Assembly: GCA_003162255.1 (NCBI GenBank)
Contig: PMMJ01000221.1
Span: 7,300 to 17,547 of the forward strand
Length of the DNA stretch: 10,248 nucleotides
Direction: 5' to 3'
Source of the DNA: Acidobacteriaceae bacterium
Lineage (GTDB): Bacteria > Acidobacteriota > Terriglobia > Terriglobales > Acidobacteriaceae
Shown: positions 1 to 7,126 of the stretch, one piece after another
Position numbering within the stretch: the first letter of the stretch is position 1
How the letters are laid out: each line of letters begins with the position of its first letter
Notes under the pieces: generated by a model
Databases searched by the model: none
What the model saw: only the letters and a program-made list of their open reading frames with translations
Told to the model about the DNA's origin: nothing
Made by a program: the position numbers and the translations under genes

Positions 1-433
1 CTTCGTGAACGTAGAGTCGATCGAGCCCATTCAGCTTTGCGGTTTCTCGCAACCGAACAGCAATTTCCGGGGTGGGTTCGAAGGCGTGGACGGTGGCGTC
101 GGGCTGAATAGCGAGTGCGGCCAAGCTATAAATTCCGGCATTAGCTCCCACGTCGAAGACAACCTTGGCGCCTTTCGCCGCGGTCGCCCAACATCTGAGA
201 TGGTCTTCTGCCAAGAAGTACGTGCCGAAAAAATAGAACTGCCGCTGTAACATTTCGCTCACGTCGCATCGCATCTTCAATCCACCGTGCACCAAGTCCG
301 CCAACCTCAGCGTGCCCTGATTACCAACAGCGGCTCGCCAAAACGAGTTGATCACCCTCAACTTGCCTCGGCGAATAGGAAAGCGCCGCGCGTACCAGAC
401 CAATAAACTTTCCAAAGTTGAGTGCTGATTCAT
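1..433 (-). CDS. FkbM-family SAM-dependent methyltransferase, N-terminal part (runs off left edge)
   Basis: The reverse strand from the ATG at 433-431 is open to the window edge and encodes 144 residues. Residues 90-110 carry a class I methyltransferase motif I (KVVFDVGANAGIYSLAALAI), followed by an acidic post-I segment (VHAFEPTPEIAVRLRE, about 115-130). This is the typical start of the FkbM methyltransferase domain. The roughly 85 residues before it have no recognisable domain. Family members O-methylate sugars or polyketide/peptide moieties, and the polysaccharide context favours a sugar substrate. The start lies only 15 nt after the TAG (449-451) of a decayed glycosyltransferase copy, and no good Shine-Dalgarno sequence is visible. 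The C-terminal half, including the later FkbM motifs, is outside the window. The family call is firm; the substrate is unknown. Confidence 0.85.
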   Translation of the reverse strand, partial: MNQHSTLESLLVWYARRFPIRRGKLRVINSFWRAAVGNQGTLRLADLVHGGLKMRCDVSEMLQRQFYFFGTYFLAEDHLRCWATAAKGAKVVFDVGANAGIYSLAALAIQPDATVHAFEPTPEIAVRLRETAKLNGLDRLYVHE

Positions 434-922
434 GGAATTGCTCAGGGCCTAGCTTTGACTTATGGCGTCGAGAGCAATTTTGAAGCGATGCACATAGGCA
501 TATTCTCCGTCGGTGCAGCGCTTCTGGCCCCTCTCGACAATGCGCTTTCTTGCGGATTCGTTGCCGCAATAAGATTTCATCCTATCTAGCAACTCCTCGC
601 AAGAAGCGAGGAACTCGGCCTCTTTGGCCTTCCTCAAAGAAGTCCTGGCGCTCCGGTCCGGTCAGCTCCGAGCAGGCTGCCGCACGCCGGGGATTTCGAA
701 ACTACGGTTACTGTCCTGGTCTGGACATACCTTGCGTAGAAGCCGAAAACCAATCTTAGAATCCGTAAGCACCCGCGCATAATCATCCCCATAGACTTCT
801 CCACCCTGGTAGGCACGAGCCAAAAACTCATCGCCGTGGAAACGGAAACAATCTTTCCCGGCAATCTGCCGCAAACTAATGTGTTCGCAGAGCGTCCATT
901 TGCCGCCGTGACCAAACTCCTA
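434..922 (-). repeat. Diverged direct repeat, copy 1 (decayed)
   Basis: This segment is a direct copy, in the same orientation, of 2062-2552. Across 459-529 versus 2087-2157 I count 62 identical bases of 71. The match includes the stop codon and 15 nt beyond it (434-448 versus 2062-2076 differ only at the base next to the stop). It ends almost exactly at the start codon of the FkbM gene. The upstream end is gradual rather than sharp. Confidence 0.8.
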
Positions 923-1037
923 TCTGCCCCAGACATTCCGGCCCTCACGCATGGCGGCAAGAAGTCTTGACCACAACTCCTGGCGGTTTTCTTGGGATAA
1001 CAAGCTCAAGAAACATACCCAGCGTTGCGAGATATGA
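449..1037 (-). pseudogene. Decayed 3' copy of the CgeB-like glycosyltransferase
   Basis: This is a diverged copy of the C-terminal half of the gene at 2077-3159. Matching blocks are GKWTL (about 905), GGEVYGDDYARVL (about 805-770), the SFEIP segment (about 700) and an EAEF...AYVHR C-terminus ending at a TAG in the same place as in the intact gene. The copy cannot be read through. There is an in-frame TAG at 922-920 where the intact gene has a tryptophan codon. A one-base gain near 691 leads to a TGA at 664-662. A two-base loss follows near 657 and another one-base gain near 621, restoring the frame. Homology is clear up to about 922 and weaker to about 1037, where the upstream methyltransferase gene ends. 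The 5' half is absent. It is probably non-functional; sequencing error could explain single indels but not all of the lesions easily. Confidence 0.8.
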
Positions 1038-2012
1038 TTAGCTCTTAGTTGAGCTAACAAACACGCTATCACTAAATCTACCGATAAATGGACACTTCTT
1101 GCTTGCCCAAAGGAACACTTCTGCGAGATCAACTATCCACCTTTTGGAGGGTGGTATTAAATCCCTATCACGCGCATGGACGTTAAGGCCAAAGAAACAA
1201 TCGACGTACCATTCCGATTTACCTATCCTATTTTCAAACAGTCGACGAAGATCTGATATGGAATAGTAACGTACATCGAATTCAGCTCCCTCGGAAAACA
1301 TCCTACGTCCCAAAACTAGCATAGACCTAATCCCTGCTTTGTTAGGCATCTGAATCACCGACTTAGCTTGCGGCTTCATCACACGACTTACCTCAGACAA
1401 TATAATGTCGGCTTGTTGCTTATTAAAATGTTGAATACAGCTGTAAGAAAACACGCCGCCAAATGATTCTGGTGCAAAAGGCATGTGCCGAGCGTCAGCT
1501 AGTACAAAGAAAGGTTCATTGCCCGGCGTAAGTTTCTGGCTCAGCCAACGTGCGCACATAAGAGATTTCAAGTGAATGTCTATGCCAATTAGCCTATAAC
1601 CTGCCTTTGCCCCGGCAATGCTCCACCGCCCCCAATTGCAGCCAACTTCTAAGATATTATCGGTGCCGAAAACATTAGGAAAGTCGGGGATCGGATATAC
1701 TCCCGTGAGATTTGTTCCCCGGAATAAATTTCCGCAAGTTGAGACGATCATCGCCTGAATAAAACTGACAACATCCTCTTCAGTAACACAGGCGTGTCTT
1801 TGCTTTCGGTTCTCGTCGACAAGGGCCCGGTATCCCGCGTGGGTTGGCTCTGCTGAATCCGGCATCAAGCAAGGTATGCCAGCGACAACAGGATAGTGTC
1901 TGGAGCCATCTGTGGAAATCAGGTCATCGCCTTCAATTCTTAGAGGAAGGCCAGACGTTGGACACCGGAGAATATCCAGCAACCTTGGATCGATTACATT
2001 ATCTGCCGGCAT
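1038..2012 (-). CDS. Trm112-like domain fused to a class I SAM-dependent methyltransferase
   Basis: The product is 324 residues from an ATG at 2012-2010, with a purine-rich AAGAAA upstream as a weak ribosome site. Residues about 8-52 resemble a Trm112-like zinc-ribbon domain (LLDILRCPTSGLPL, then a PVVAGIPCLMP segment). The usual second cysteine of the first CxxC is replaced (CPTSG), so zinc binding may be lost. Residues about 118-225 form a Methyltransf_11-type Rossmann fold: motif I NILEVGCNWGRWS (119-131), the acidic end of beta 2 at GIDI (143-146), and an ADARHMPF motif (172-179) followed by VFSYSCIQHF. Such fusions are frequent beside glycosyltransferases and are usually annotated only as methyltransferases; the acceptor is unknown. 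It lies 64 nt after the CgeB-like gene. Its base composition stands out: four sampled lines (1201-1320, 1381-1440, 1681-1740) contain 101 G/C of 240, against 65-68% in sampled glycosyltransferase lines. This suggests separate acquisition. Confidence 0.88.
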   Translation of the reverse strand: MPADNVIDPRLLDILRCPTSGLPLRIEGDDLISTDGSRHYPVVAGIPCLMPDSAEPTHAGYRALVDENRKQRHACVTEEDVVSFIQAMIVSTCGNLFRGTNLTGVYPIPDFPNVFGTDNILEVGCNWGRWSIAGAKAGYRLIGIDIHLKSLMCARWLSQKLTPGNEPFFVLADARHMPFAPESFGGVFSYSCIQHFNKQQADIILSEVSRVMKPQAKSVIQMPNKAGIRSMLVLGRRMFSEGAEFDVRYYSISDLRRLFENRIGKSEWYVDCFFGLNVHARDRDLIPPSKRWIVDLAEVFLWASKKCPFIGRFSDSVFVSSTKS

Positions 2013-2061
2013 AACACGTTTCTTGTAGGGTTGATCGTAGAAAGTCGTCTAATGCATTGTT

Positions 2062-2552
2062 GGAATTGCTCAGGGTCTAGTTTCGGCTTATGGCGTCGAG
2101 AACTATCTTGAGGCGATGCACATAGGCATAGTTGCCGTCGGTGCAGCGCTTGAGGCCAGCCTCGGCGATACGCCTCCTTGCAGATTCGTTGCCGCAATAG
2201 AATTTCACTTTATCAAGCAACTCCTCGGTGGAAGCAAAAAACTCAGCCTCCTTGCCTTCCGTAAAGAATTCCTGATGCTCATCGGTCCGGTCCGCCAGAA
2301 GCAGGCTGCCACATGCGGGGATTTCAAAAGTGCGGGTGGTGTGCTGATCTGGCCAGCTCTTGCGTAGAAATCCGAGGCCGATCTTGGCGCCAGAGAGTGC
2401 ACGCGCGTAGTCGTCGCCGTATACCTCATCCCCCTGCCAAAGGGCGCCCAGGACTTCGTCGCGATGGATGAGAACCCGCTCTCCAGCCGCAAGTTGGCTT
2501 AGAATGATGCGACGTCGGAGTGTCCACTTCCCGTCTCGAAGAAATTCCCAGT
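2062..2552 (-). repeat. Diverged direct repeat, copy 2 (within and just after the intact CgeB-like gene)
   Basis: This is the counterpart of 434-922. It covers the last 158 or so codons of the intact glycosyltransferase gene and 15 nt after its stop codon. Beyond 2062 the two copies stop matching clearly. Confidence 0.8.
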
Positions 2553-3159
2553 ACCCGCCGCGAAACTTCAGGTCCGCGCCAGTCCTGGCAATGGCGTGCA
2601 ACATCCGCTCCCGCCGCGGTTCCCATCCCCCGAGAAATCCGACTTCACAAGACCACCGAGGGTCGTCTGAGCTTAGGGGGCGGTGGTTCTCGTCACAATA
2701 TCCGAGTGGCATATAAATGGCGAGCCTTTCGATGGCCTCGTAATTCGCCTTCTCATAAGACTTGCAGTAAACGAGCACGTCGAAATGCTGCATTGCCTCA
2801 TCCATGATCCGTGTGCGTTTCCAGGCGAGCGCGAAATACGGATCCGGCGTAAAGTGGACCAGTCGCGCGCCGAGATTGCGGAGCGCCTCGATGGTCTCAA
2901 CGCGCAGGAACTCCTGCTTGTCCGCCCACACTAGAGCCGGCCTGAATTGACGCGCCGCTGACAGAACTGTGGAGTTGATTTCCTCCACGATGGATCCTCG
3001 ATGAGTCCGCCGTTGCACCTGCCGCTTGATCCATGACGCACGCTTCCACGGCTCCATCGTGCGCACGCCGCGCACAGTGTGACCAAGTCGCTCAAGTGCA
3101 CGCATCCTCATGAGCGCCGTCTGGCCGGGGCCGATCTCTCCGAGGTAGAGGATCTTCAC
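2077..3159 (-). CDS. CgeB-like GT-B glycosyltransferase
   Basis: The product is 360 residues from a GTG at 3159-3157, preceded by a good AGGGGG Shine-Dalgarno with 6 nt spacing. It opens with a Rossmann strand (MKILYLGEIG) and, instead of the GT4 EX7E pattern, has the C-terminal signature of CgeB-like proteins (Glyco_trans_1_2 type). The signature comprises YGDDYARALSGAKIGLGFL (about 247-265), TTRTFEIPACGSLLLADR (about 274-291), then EGKEAEFFASTEELLDK (301-317) and a helix ending in RRRIAEAGLKRC. An HFTPDPYFA segment near 102-110 is also typical. Related proteins occur in polysaccharide and spore-coat loci and are presumed to transfer sugars from nucleotide donors; donor and acceptor are unknown. 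The gene follows the Asn-synthase-like gene after 147 nt, the largest gap between the intact genes, so a separate promoter is possible, though I see none clearly. Its 3' half is duplicated at 434-922. Confidence 0.85.
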   Translation of the reverse strand: MKILYLGEIGPGQTALMRMRALERLGHTVRGVRTMEPWKRASWIKRQVQRRTHRGSIVEEINSTVLSAARQFRPALVWADKQEFLRVETIEALRNLGARLVHFTPDPYFALAWKRTRIMDEAMQHFDVLVYCKSYEKANYEAIERLAIYMPLGYCDENHRPLSSDDPRWSCEVGFLGGWEPRRERMLHAIARTGADLKFRGGYWEFLRDGKWTLRRRIILSQLAAGERVLIHRDEVLGALWQGDEVYGDDYARALSGAKIGLGFLRKSWPDQHTTRTFEIPACGSLLLADRTDEHQEFFTEGKEAEFFASTEELLDKVKFYCGNESARRRIAEAGLKRCTDGNYAYVHRLKIVLDAISRN

Positions 3160-3306
3160 CCCGCGCCCCCTATCCGCGTCGCAGGCAAAGAATTGGCGCG
3201 CATCACCGCGTAAACTCGGGGTGAACCGTCCCGCCGTCTCCAGAGCGAGCCTTTAGCTTTCATGCGTTTGATCATCCCGAATACTGAACCGGATTTGAAG
3301 GCACGC

Positions 3307-4833
3307 TTATGCCCGACCGGCTGAACAGGAATCTATCTGCATTTCGGCAAAGAATGACAGAGTCGCGAAATATGCAGTGGTTCTGAAGGGCATTTTCCCC
3401 AACAGCATAGATGTGTCGTTTCCAAGAAAGATACCATTCAGTGCAGGTATGGCCATTTTGTAAACCTCCCGGAAACGGGGACTATTGAAAAAGTTGACGT
3501 AATCAAAATAGGGAATATTGCGCGAATGCGGACTAAATCCGAGCCAGTACCGGAACCCAGGTCCCTGACTCATGGGTTTGCCACTCGTGTCATAGGGAAA
3601 CCTGAGAAGTTCCGGGCACAGATGGCTGATGGCGAGCCGATGCCAATGGTTTCCTAGCTTCAGGTGACGGGGCATCCGCCTAACAGCCGCGATCCATCTA
3701 GGATGCAGAAACGGCGTGCGCGGTGAGTAGCGAGTAGACACGAGACGCAGCCCGTTGGCGACGAATTGCCGGACGCGCTCCAGATAGAGCTGATCGTTCG
3801 TGTCACCGAGAGAGCGATGTGGGAAGAATCGAAGGAGCCGCGCTATCTGCTTTTCTGGTTTTAGACACTCGCGAAGTTCCTCAACCAAGAACGGCCGCAA
3901 AGAGTCCGGCAAGGCGTTGCGTCTCACTTTGGCATCCCAGAATTTCCTTACAAGAGGCGATCCAAGTGCGTTCGCGACATAAAACTGCAAGCCACGATCA
4001 AAGAAGAAAGTTCGTGCGAACTCACCATTTGATCCAATCCAGATACCTGTACCCGGCGCGGGTCCGTTTCCCGTTGCGATGTACTCGTATGTATGCCAGT
4101 TGTCAATTGTTTTGGTTCCAGACGTCAGACGTACAATCAAAAATCGATCGGAAATCATTCGATTGCCATCGAGAGGTACGTGTTCCAAGGGGAGGTTGAA
4201 TTTCCTGGCAATCTCGGTCGCAATCGTTGCATCCGTCGATCGGTCCGCACCCATTACCAGGAGATTGGGCCTCATCCCAAGTGCGAGAAAGGCTGCCAGA
4301 ATCATCCTCGAGTCAAATCCGGCAGACAGGGAGATCAGGTCATCGGTGCCGGCTTCCGCTCTTACGGTCTCCAACAAAACCTCGATCGCCTCCTTAGAGG
4401 GATCTCCGGTCGAGTAACGTTGTATATCGAGTTTCTTCCGCGAGAGAGCTAAACCATCCCAAGTGACTAATTCCGCACTGCCGACGCGGCGTACGGCCGC
4501 ATGCAGCGTGTGATCTCCGATGACATGTCCGAATGTTGCCAGATCAGCGAGAGCTTCGTAGTTCCATTGCCAATTCAACCCGGCCGACCCGATGACATCA
4601 CTCACTGAGGAGCCATAATGCAATGCGCCTCCTTGAACGGCATAGAACAGCTGCGTGACGCCGTCAGCCGAGCAAAAGAGCGAAGTGCGGCTTCCGGCCT
4701 GATATGCAACTGCAAATCGGTCTTCTAGTTCGGCTATTGCCTTGACCTCCCCTCGCAAATGCATTGCAGCCTCTAAATGCTTTGCAGCCTCTTTGGTGTC
4801 GAATCGAGGGTTTCCGTAGAATGTGACTGGCAT
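3307..4833 (-). CDS. Asparagine-synthase-like ATP-dependent amidotransferase without the glutaminase cysteine
   Basis: The product is about 508 residues and belongs to the asparagine synthase family. Numbered from the longer TTG start at 4845, residues about 40-85 resemble the end of the N-terminal glutaminase-like domain (FAVAYQAGSRTSLF, then HYGSSVSDVIG). Residues 172-182 (SLSAGFDSRMI) are the PP-loop that binds ATP pyrophosphate in the synthase domain. GSNGEFAR at 271-278 corresponds to the later active-site loop. The N-terminal Cys that class II amidotransferases need to hydrolyse glutamine is absent, as is most of that domain. It may therefore use ammonia, a partner, or a different nucleophile. 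In polysaccharide loci such proteins are thought to amidate uronic-acid-type sugars or other carboxylates; that role is inference here. Two starts are possible: ATG 4833-4831 (8 nt after the preceding stop, used here) or TTG 4845-4843, whose TTGA overlaps the upstream TGA. Neither has a strong Shine-Dalgarno. Confidence 0.82.
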   Translation of the reverse strand: MPVTFYGNPRFDTKEAAKHLEAAMHLRGEVKAIAELEDRFAVAYQAGSRTSLFCSADGVTQLFYAVQGGALHYGSSVSDVIGSAGLNWQWNYEALADLATFGHVIGDHTLHAAVRRVGSAELVTWDGLALSRKKLDIQRYSTGDPSKEAIEVLLETVRAEAGTDDLISLSAGFDSRMILAAFLALGMRPNLLVMGADRSTDATIATEIARKFNLPLEHVPLDGNRMISDRFLIVRLTSGTKTIDNWHTYEYIATGNGPAPGTGIWIGSNGEFARTFFFDRGLQFYVANALGSPLVRKFWDAKVRRNALPDSLRPFLVEELRECLKPEKQIARLLRFFPHRSLGDTNDQLYLERVRQFVANGLRLVSTRYSPRTPFLHPRWIAAVRRMPRHLKLGNHWHRLAISHLCPELLRFPYDTSGKPMSQGPGFRYWLGFSPHSRNIPYFDYVNFFNSPRFREVYKMAIPALNGIFLGNDTSMLLGKMPFRTTAYFATLSFFAEMQIDSCSAGRA

Positions 4834-4841
4834 GTTGGGGT

Positions 4842-5942
4842 TCAACCGGATGACCGGCAGGCGCTTGTCAAAATCGTAGAAAGCGCCTCACCATAGATTT
4901 CTGGGCCGCAATTCCTAGCCATCCACGAACGACCATTCCTGATCAGGCGTGCTCGCTGCTCTTGGTCCAGTTCCAGTGCGTCTCGTAGCGCGCGCGTAAG
5001 GGATTCGGGCGTTTGCTCCTCGTAAAGAATCCCGCCCTTAGCCGCGGCAACGATCTCGGCGGCGCCGCCGCTCCCCGAAAACGCCACTGGAACCGCGCCT
5101 GCGTCCCAAGCCTCAAAGATCACCCGTCCGAGGGGTTCGCTATGGGAGGGGCAAACCAGCACGGAGCACGTCTGCAACAGCGAAAGGACGTCATCCACAA
5201 AGCCGAGCCACCGAATTGAAGAAGCGGCGTTTCCATGTAACGCCGTTTGTCTTAGCTCTTGAACAAAACTTCCTTCGCCGTCCCCAACGAACAGACATTC
5301 CAATCCGCCCTCGAAGTCCTTCAACATGCACAATGCGCCGACGAGAACATCCTGGCCTTTGACTGGCACCAGTCGCCCGACGCAGGCGACGCGGTTGACG
5401 ATCCTTCCTTGCGGGAACAAGTTCTGAAGCGCGGGCACCGCAGGAGCGTACGCGTCATAAATTCGATGGAGCTGGATGGAGTCGAGTTGTTGGAACCGTC
5501 GGATTTCCGTCTCAACCGCCGAACTAATGGCGATAACGCCTCGAAGCCGACGCGGGCCGGGGCTTTGTCTTGCAAGATAGGCCGCATCCTCGAATATGCG
5601 GACGTGCGCCACGATCGGCAAATCCAACAGTGTTGCCGCGGGCAAGGCCACTTTATAGCAACCACACTGATTGAGGTAAATGACGTCAGGCCGAAATTCC
5701 AGGCAAGCTCTAACCACGCCGGCGGCGGCTTGTAAGCGGTGCCGTTTCGATTTCTCGTGAAGACCGTAAACATAATATGGCAGGGTGCGGACGTGCAGCT
5801 TCTCGAGTTCGCTGTTTAGCGGCATCTGCGGCGGACAGCAGACCGCCACCTCCAGCATTGGTACCGCACGGAGCAGATCAAGGAGAGCGCGCTCAGACCC
5901 CCACAAGTTGCCTGAAGCTTCGATAACTAAAGCGCGTGTCAT
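4842..5942 (-). CDS. GT4-family glycosyltransferase
   Basis: The 366-residue product has a two-domain GT-B layout. The N-terminal half begins with a Rossmann strand and a variant of the glycine-rich donor/acceptor loop (EASGNLWGSERALLDLL, 8-24). After the linker comes the C-terminal nucleotide-sugar domain (Glycos_transf_1), with VGRLVPVKGQD at 188-198, LFVGDGEG at 217-224, WLGFVDD at 245-251 and the EX7E motif in SEPLGRVIFEAWDAG (268-282). These are hallmarks of retaining GT4 enzymes, which add a sugar to a lipid-linked or growing glycan at the inner face of the membrane. The ATG at 5942-5940 overlaps the previous gene's TGA (ATGA). No Shine-Dalgarno is evident, consistent with translational coupling. 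Length is normal for the family. The specific sugar cannot be read from sequence. Confidence 0.92.
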   Translation of the reverse strand: MTRALVIEASGNLWGSERALLDLLRAVPMLEVAVCCPPQMPLNSELEKLHVRTLPYYVYGLHEKSKRHRLQAAAGVVRACLEFRPDVIYLNQCGCYKVALPAATLLDLPIVAHVRIFEDAAYLARQSPGPRRLRGVIAISSAVETEIRRFQQLDSIQLHRIYDAYAPAVPALQNLFPQGRIVNRVACVGRLVPVKGQDVLVGALCMLKDFEGGLECLFVGDGEGSFVQELRQTALHGNAASSIRWLGFVDDVLSLLQTCSVLVCPSHSEPLGRVIFEAWDAGAVPVAFSGSGGAAEIVAAAKGGILYEEQTPESLTRALRDALELDQEQRARLIRNGRSWMARNCGPEIYGEALSTILTSACRSSG

Positions 5943-7126
5943 TGCTGGGTTGAACTGTATATCTCTTCGAGCCGCCGTGCGGAATTCGCGATCGAGAACG
6001 GTGAGGATTCAAGCGCGCGACGGCAGAGTTCTAGCGGAAAGCGCGGCTTAGTCATTATTTGGAGTAGTGCGGCCGCCCAAAGCTCGATCGGCTCGTCTAG
6101 CGTCAGCGCGCTATACAGCTCGGGGATGACGACACATTCGCGGGGCACGGCAGTGCTGGCCAGAACCGGCAGGCCGGCCGCCTGCGCCTCTACCGCCACC
6201 ATCCCCAGCCCCTCCTGCCGGGAAGGAAAGAAGAGCACGTCTGCAGCACGCATAAGGCGATCGATATCCTTACGGACGCCAATAAGGCGCAAGTTGTCTT
6301 TCAATCCCCAACTCTCGATACGGCTTTCCAGGTCCTGCCTCGAATGTTCCCCTGCACCCGCCATCAAGAACCGGACGGAGGGCTGTCTCTCCACTGCGGC
6401 ACGCACGGCGTTCAGCGCGAACCATGAATTCTTGTGGTTTTGAGGGTGCTCAAATTCCATCGCCCGATCCAGTCGCCCAGCGAACAAGATGATTCGGGCC
6501 TCCTCCGGCCAGCGAAACTCGCTCAGAACTGACTGCCGATCGGACTCGCGCGATCTGTTAAACTTTTCGATGTCAAATCCGCAATGGACGACGGAGACTT
6601 TCGGGCGCCGGGCTTGCGCCGGCTGGAATCCGTATCGGCGGAGGATCTCTTCGGAAGTGCCGCAGACATGAGTGGCGAGTTGGCGGACAAGGCGCTTTCC
6701 AACGATCGTCGTAAGCCGCCGCGAGAAACTCACCGCGTAGTTGGCCTCGATATGAAGCCACGGATTATGTACATGCGTCACCCGCACGGGCGGCAGCGCG
6801 CTTGCGCCAATCAGGAAATGCCATCCGCTGGCGTAGTCCTGGTGGTCGTGGATGGCGTGGTACCGCCCCTCCCGCAGCACCTGGCGAAATTGCTTCGCAA
6901 ATCGCGGAAGGTGGGCGCGTCCGTAGCGCACATAATGGACTTGCGCGCCCAACCGCCGCGCCTCCTCATCGAAGATCCCGGGATTGCCGCTGGTGGCTAA
7001 AAAATCGATTCGGCAAACATCGCTTTTGGACCAGAGCCGCAGGACTTCCATGAGCCAGGTCTCGGCACCGCCCATGCCTAGACTATCGATGATTTGGAGG
7101 ACCCTGATTGGGCGCTCGGGCTTCAT
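5939..7126 (-). CDS. GT4-family glycosyltransferase (EpsF-like arrangement)
   Basis: The 395-residue product is a complete GT-B enzyme. The N-terminal acceptor domain has the classic SLGMGGAETWLMEVL loop (15-29), AIHDHQDYASG (91-101) and THVHNPW (117-123). The C-terminal donor domain has ILFAGRLDR (213-221), HKNSW (231-235), FLMAGAGEHS (253-262), the RADV-type segment RAADVLFFPSRQEGLG (293-308), and the EX7E pair in EGLGMVAVEAQAAGLPVL (305-322). Between AGRLD and HKN there is an AMEFEHPQN stretch, slightly longer than usual. The overall pattern resembles exopolysaccharide EpsF-like transferases, but the sugar specificity is not determinable. It starts at ATG 7126-7124, overlapping the upstream TGA by 4 nt, and ends inside the start of the next gene in the same way, so the three GT4 genes are probably co-translated. 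Confidence 0.92.
   Translation of the reverse strand: MKPERPIRVLQIIDSLGMGGAETWLMEVLRLWSKSDVCRIDFLATSGNPGIFDEEARRLGAQVHYVRYGRAHLPRFAKQFRQVLREGRYHAIHDHQDYASGWHFLIGASALPPVRVTHVHNPWLHIEANYAVSFSRRLTTIVGKRLVRQLATHVCGTSEEILRRYGFQPAQARRPKVSVVHCGFDIEKFNRSRESDRQSVLSEFRWPEEARIILFAGRLDRAMEFEHPQNHKNSWFALNAVRAAVERQPSVRFLMAGAGEHSRQDLESRIESWGLKDNLRLIGVRKDIDRLMRAADVLFFPSRQEGLGMVAVEAQAAGLPVLASTAVPRECVVIPELYSALTLDEPIELWAAALLQIMTKPRFPLELCRRALESSPFSIANSARRLEEIYSSTQQ

Noticed and set aside
3156..4845. Lasso-peptide-type locus (Asn-synthase-like cyclase plus a short peptide frame)
   Set aside because: No leader-binding protein, transglutaminase-like protease or transporter is present, and the 39-residue frame lacks a convincing leader/core layout. 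Glycosyltransferase neighbours explain the Asn-synthase homologue better.
5259..5735. 158-codon open frame on the plus strand
   Set aside because: It lies wholly opposite the GT4 gene at 4842-5942 and has no recognisable protein features.
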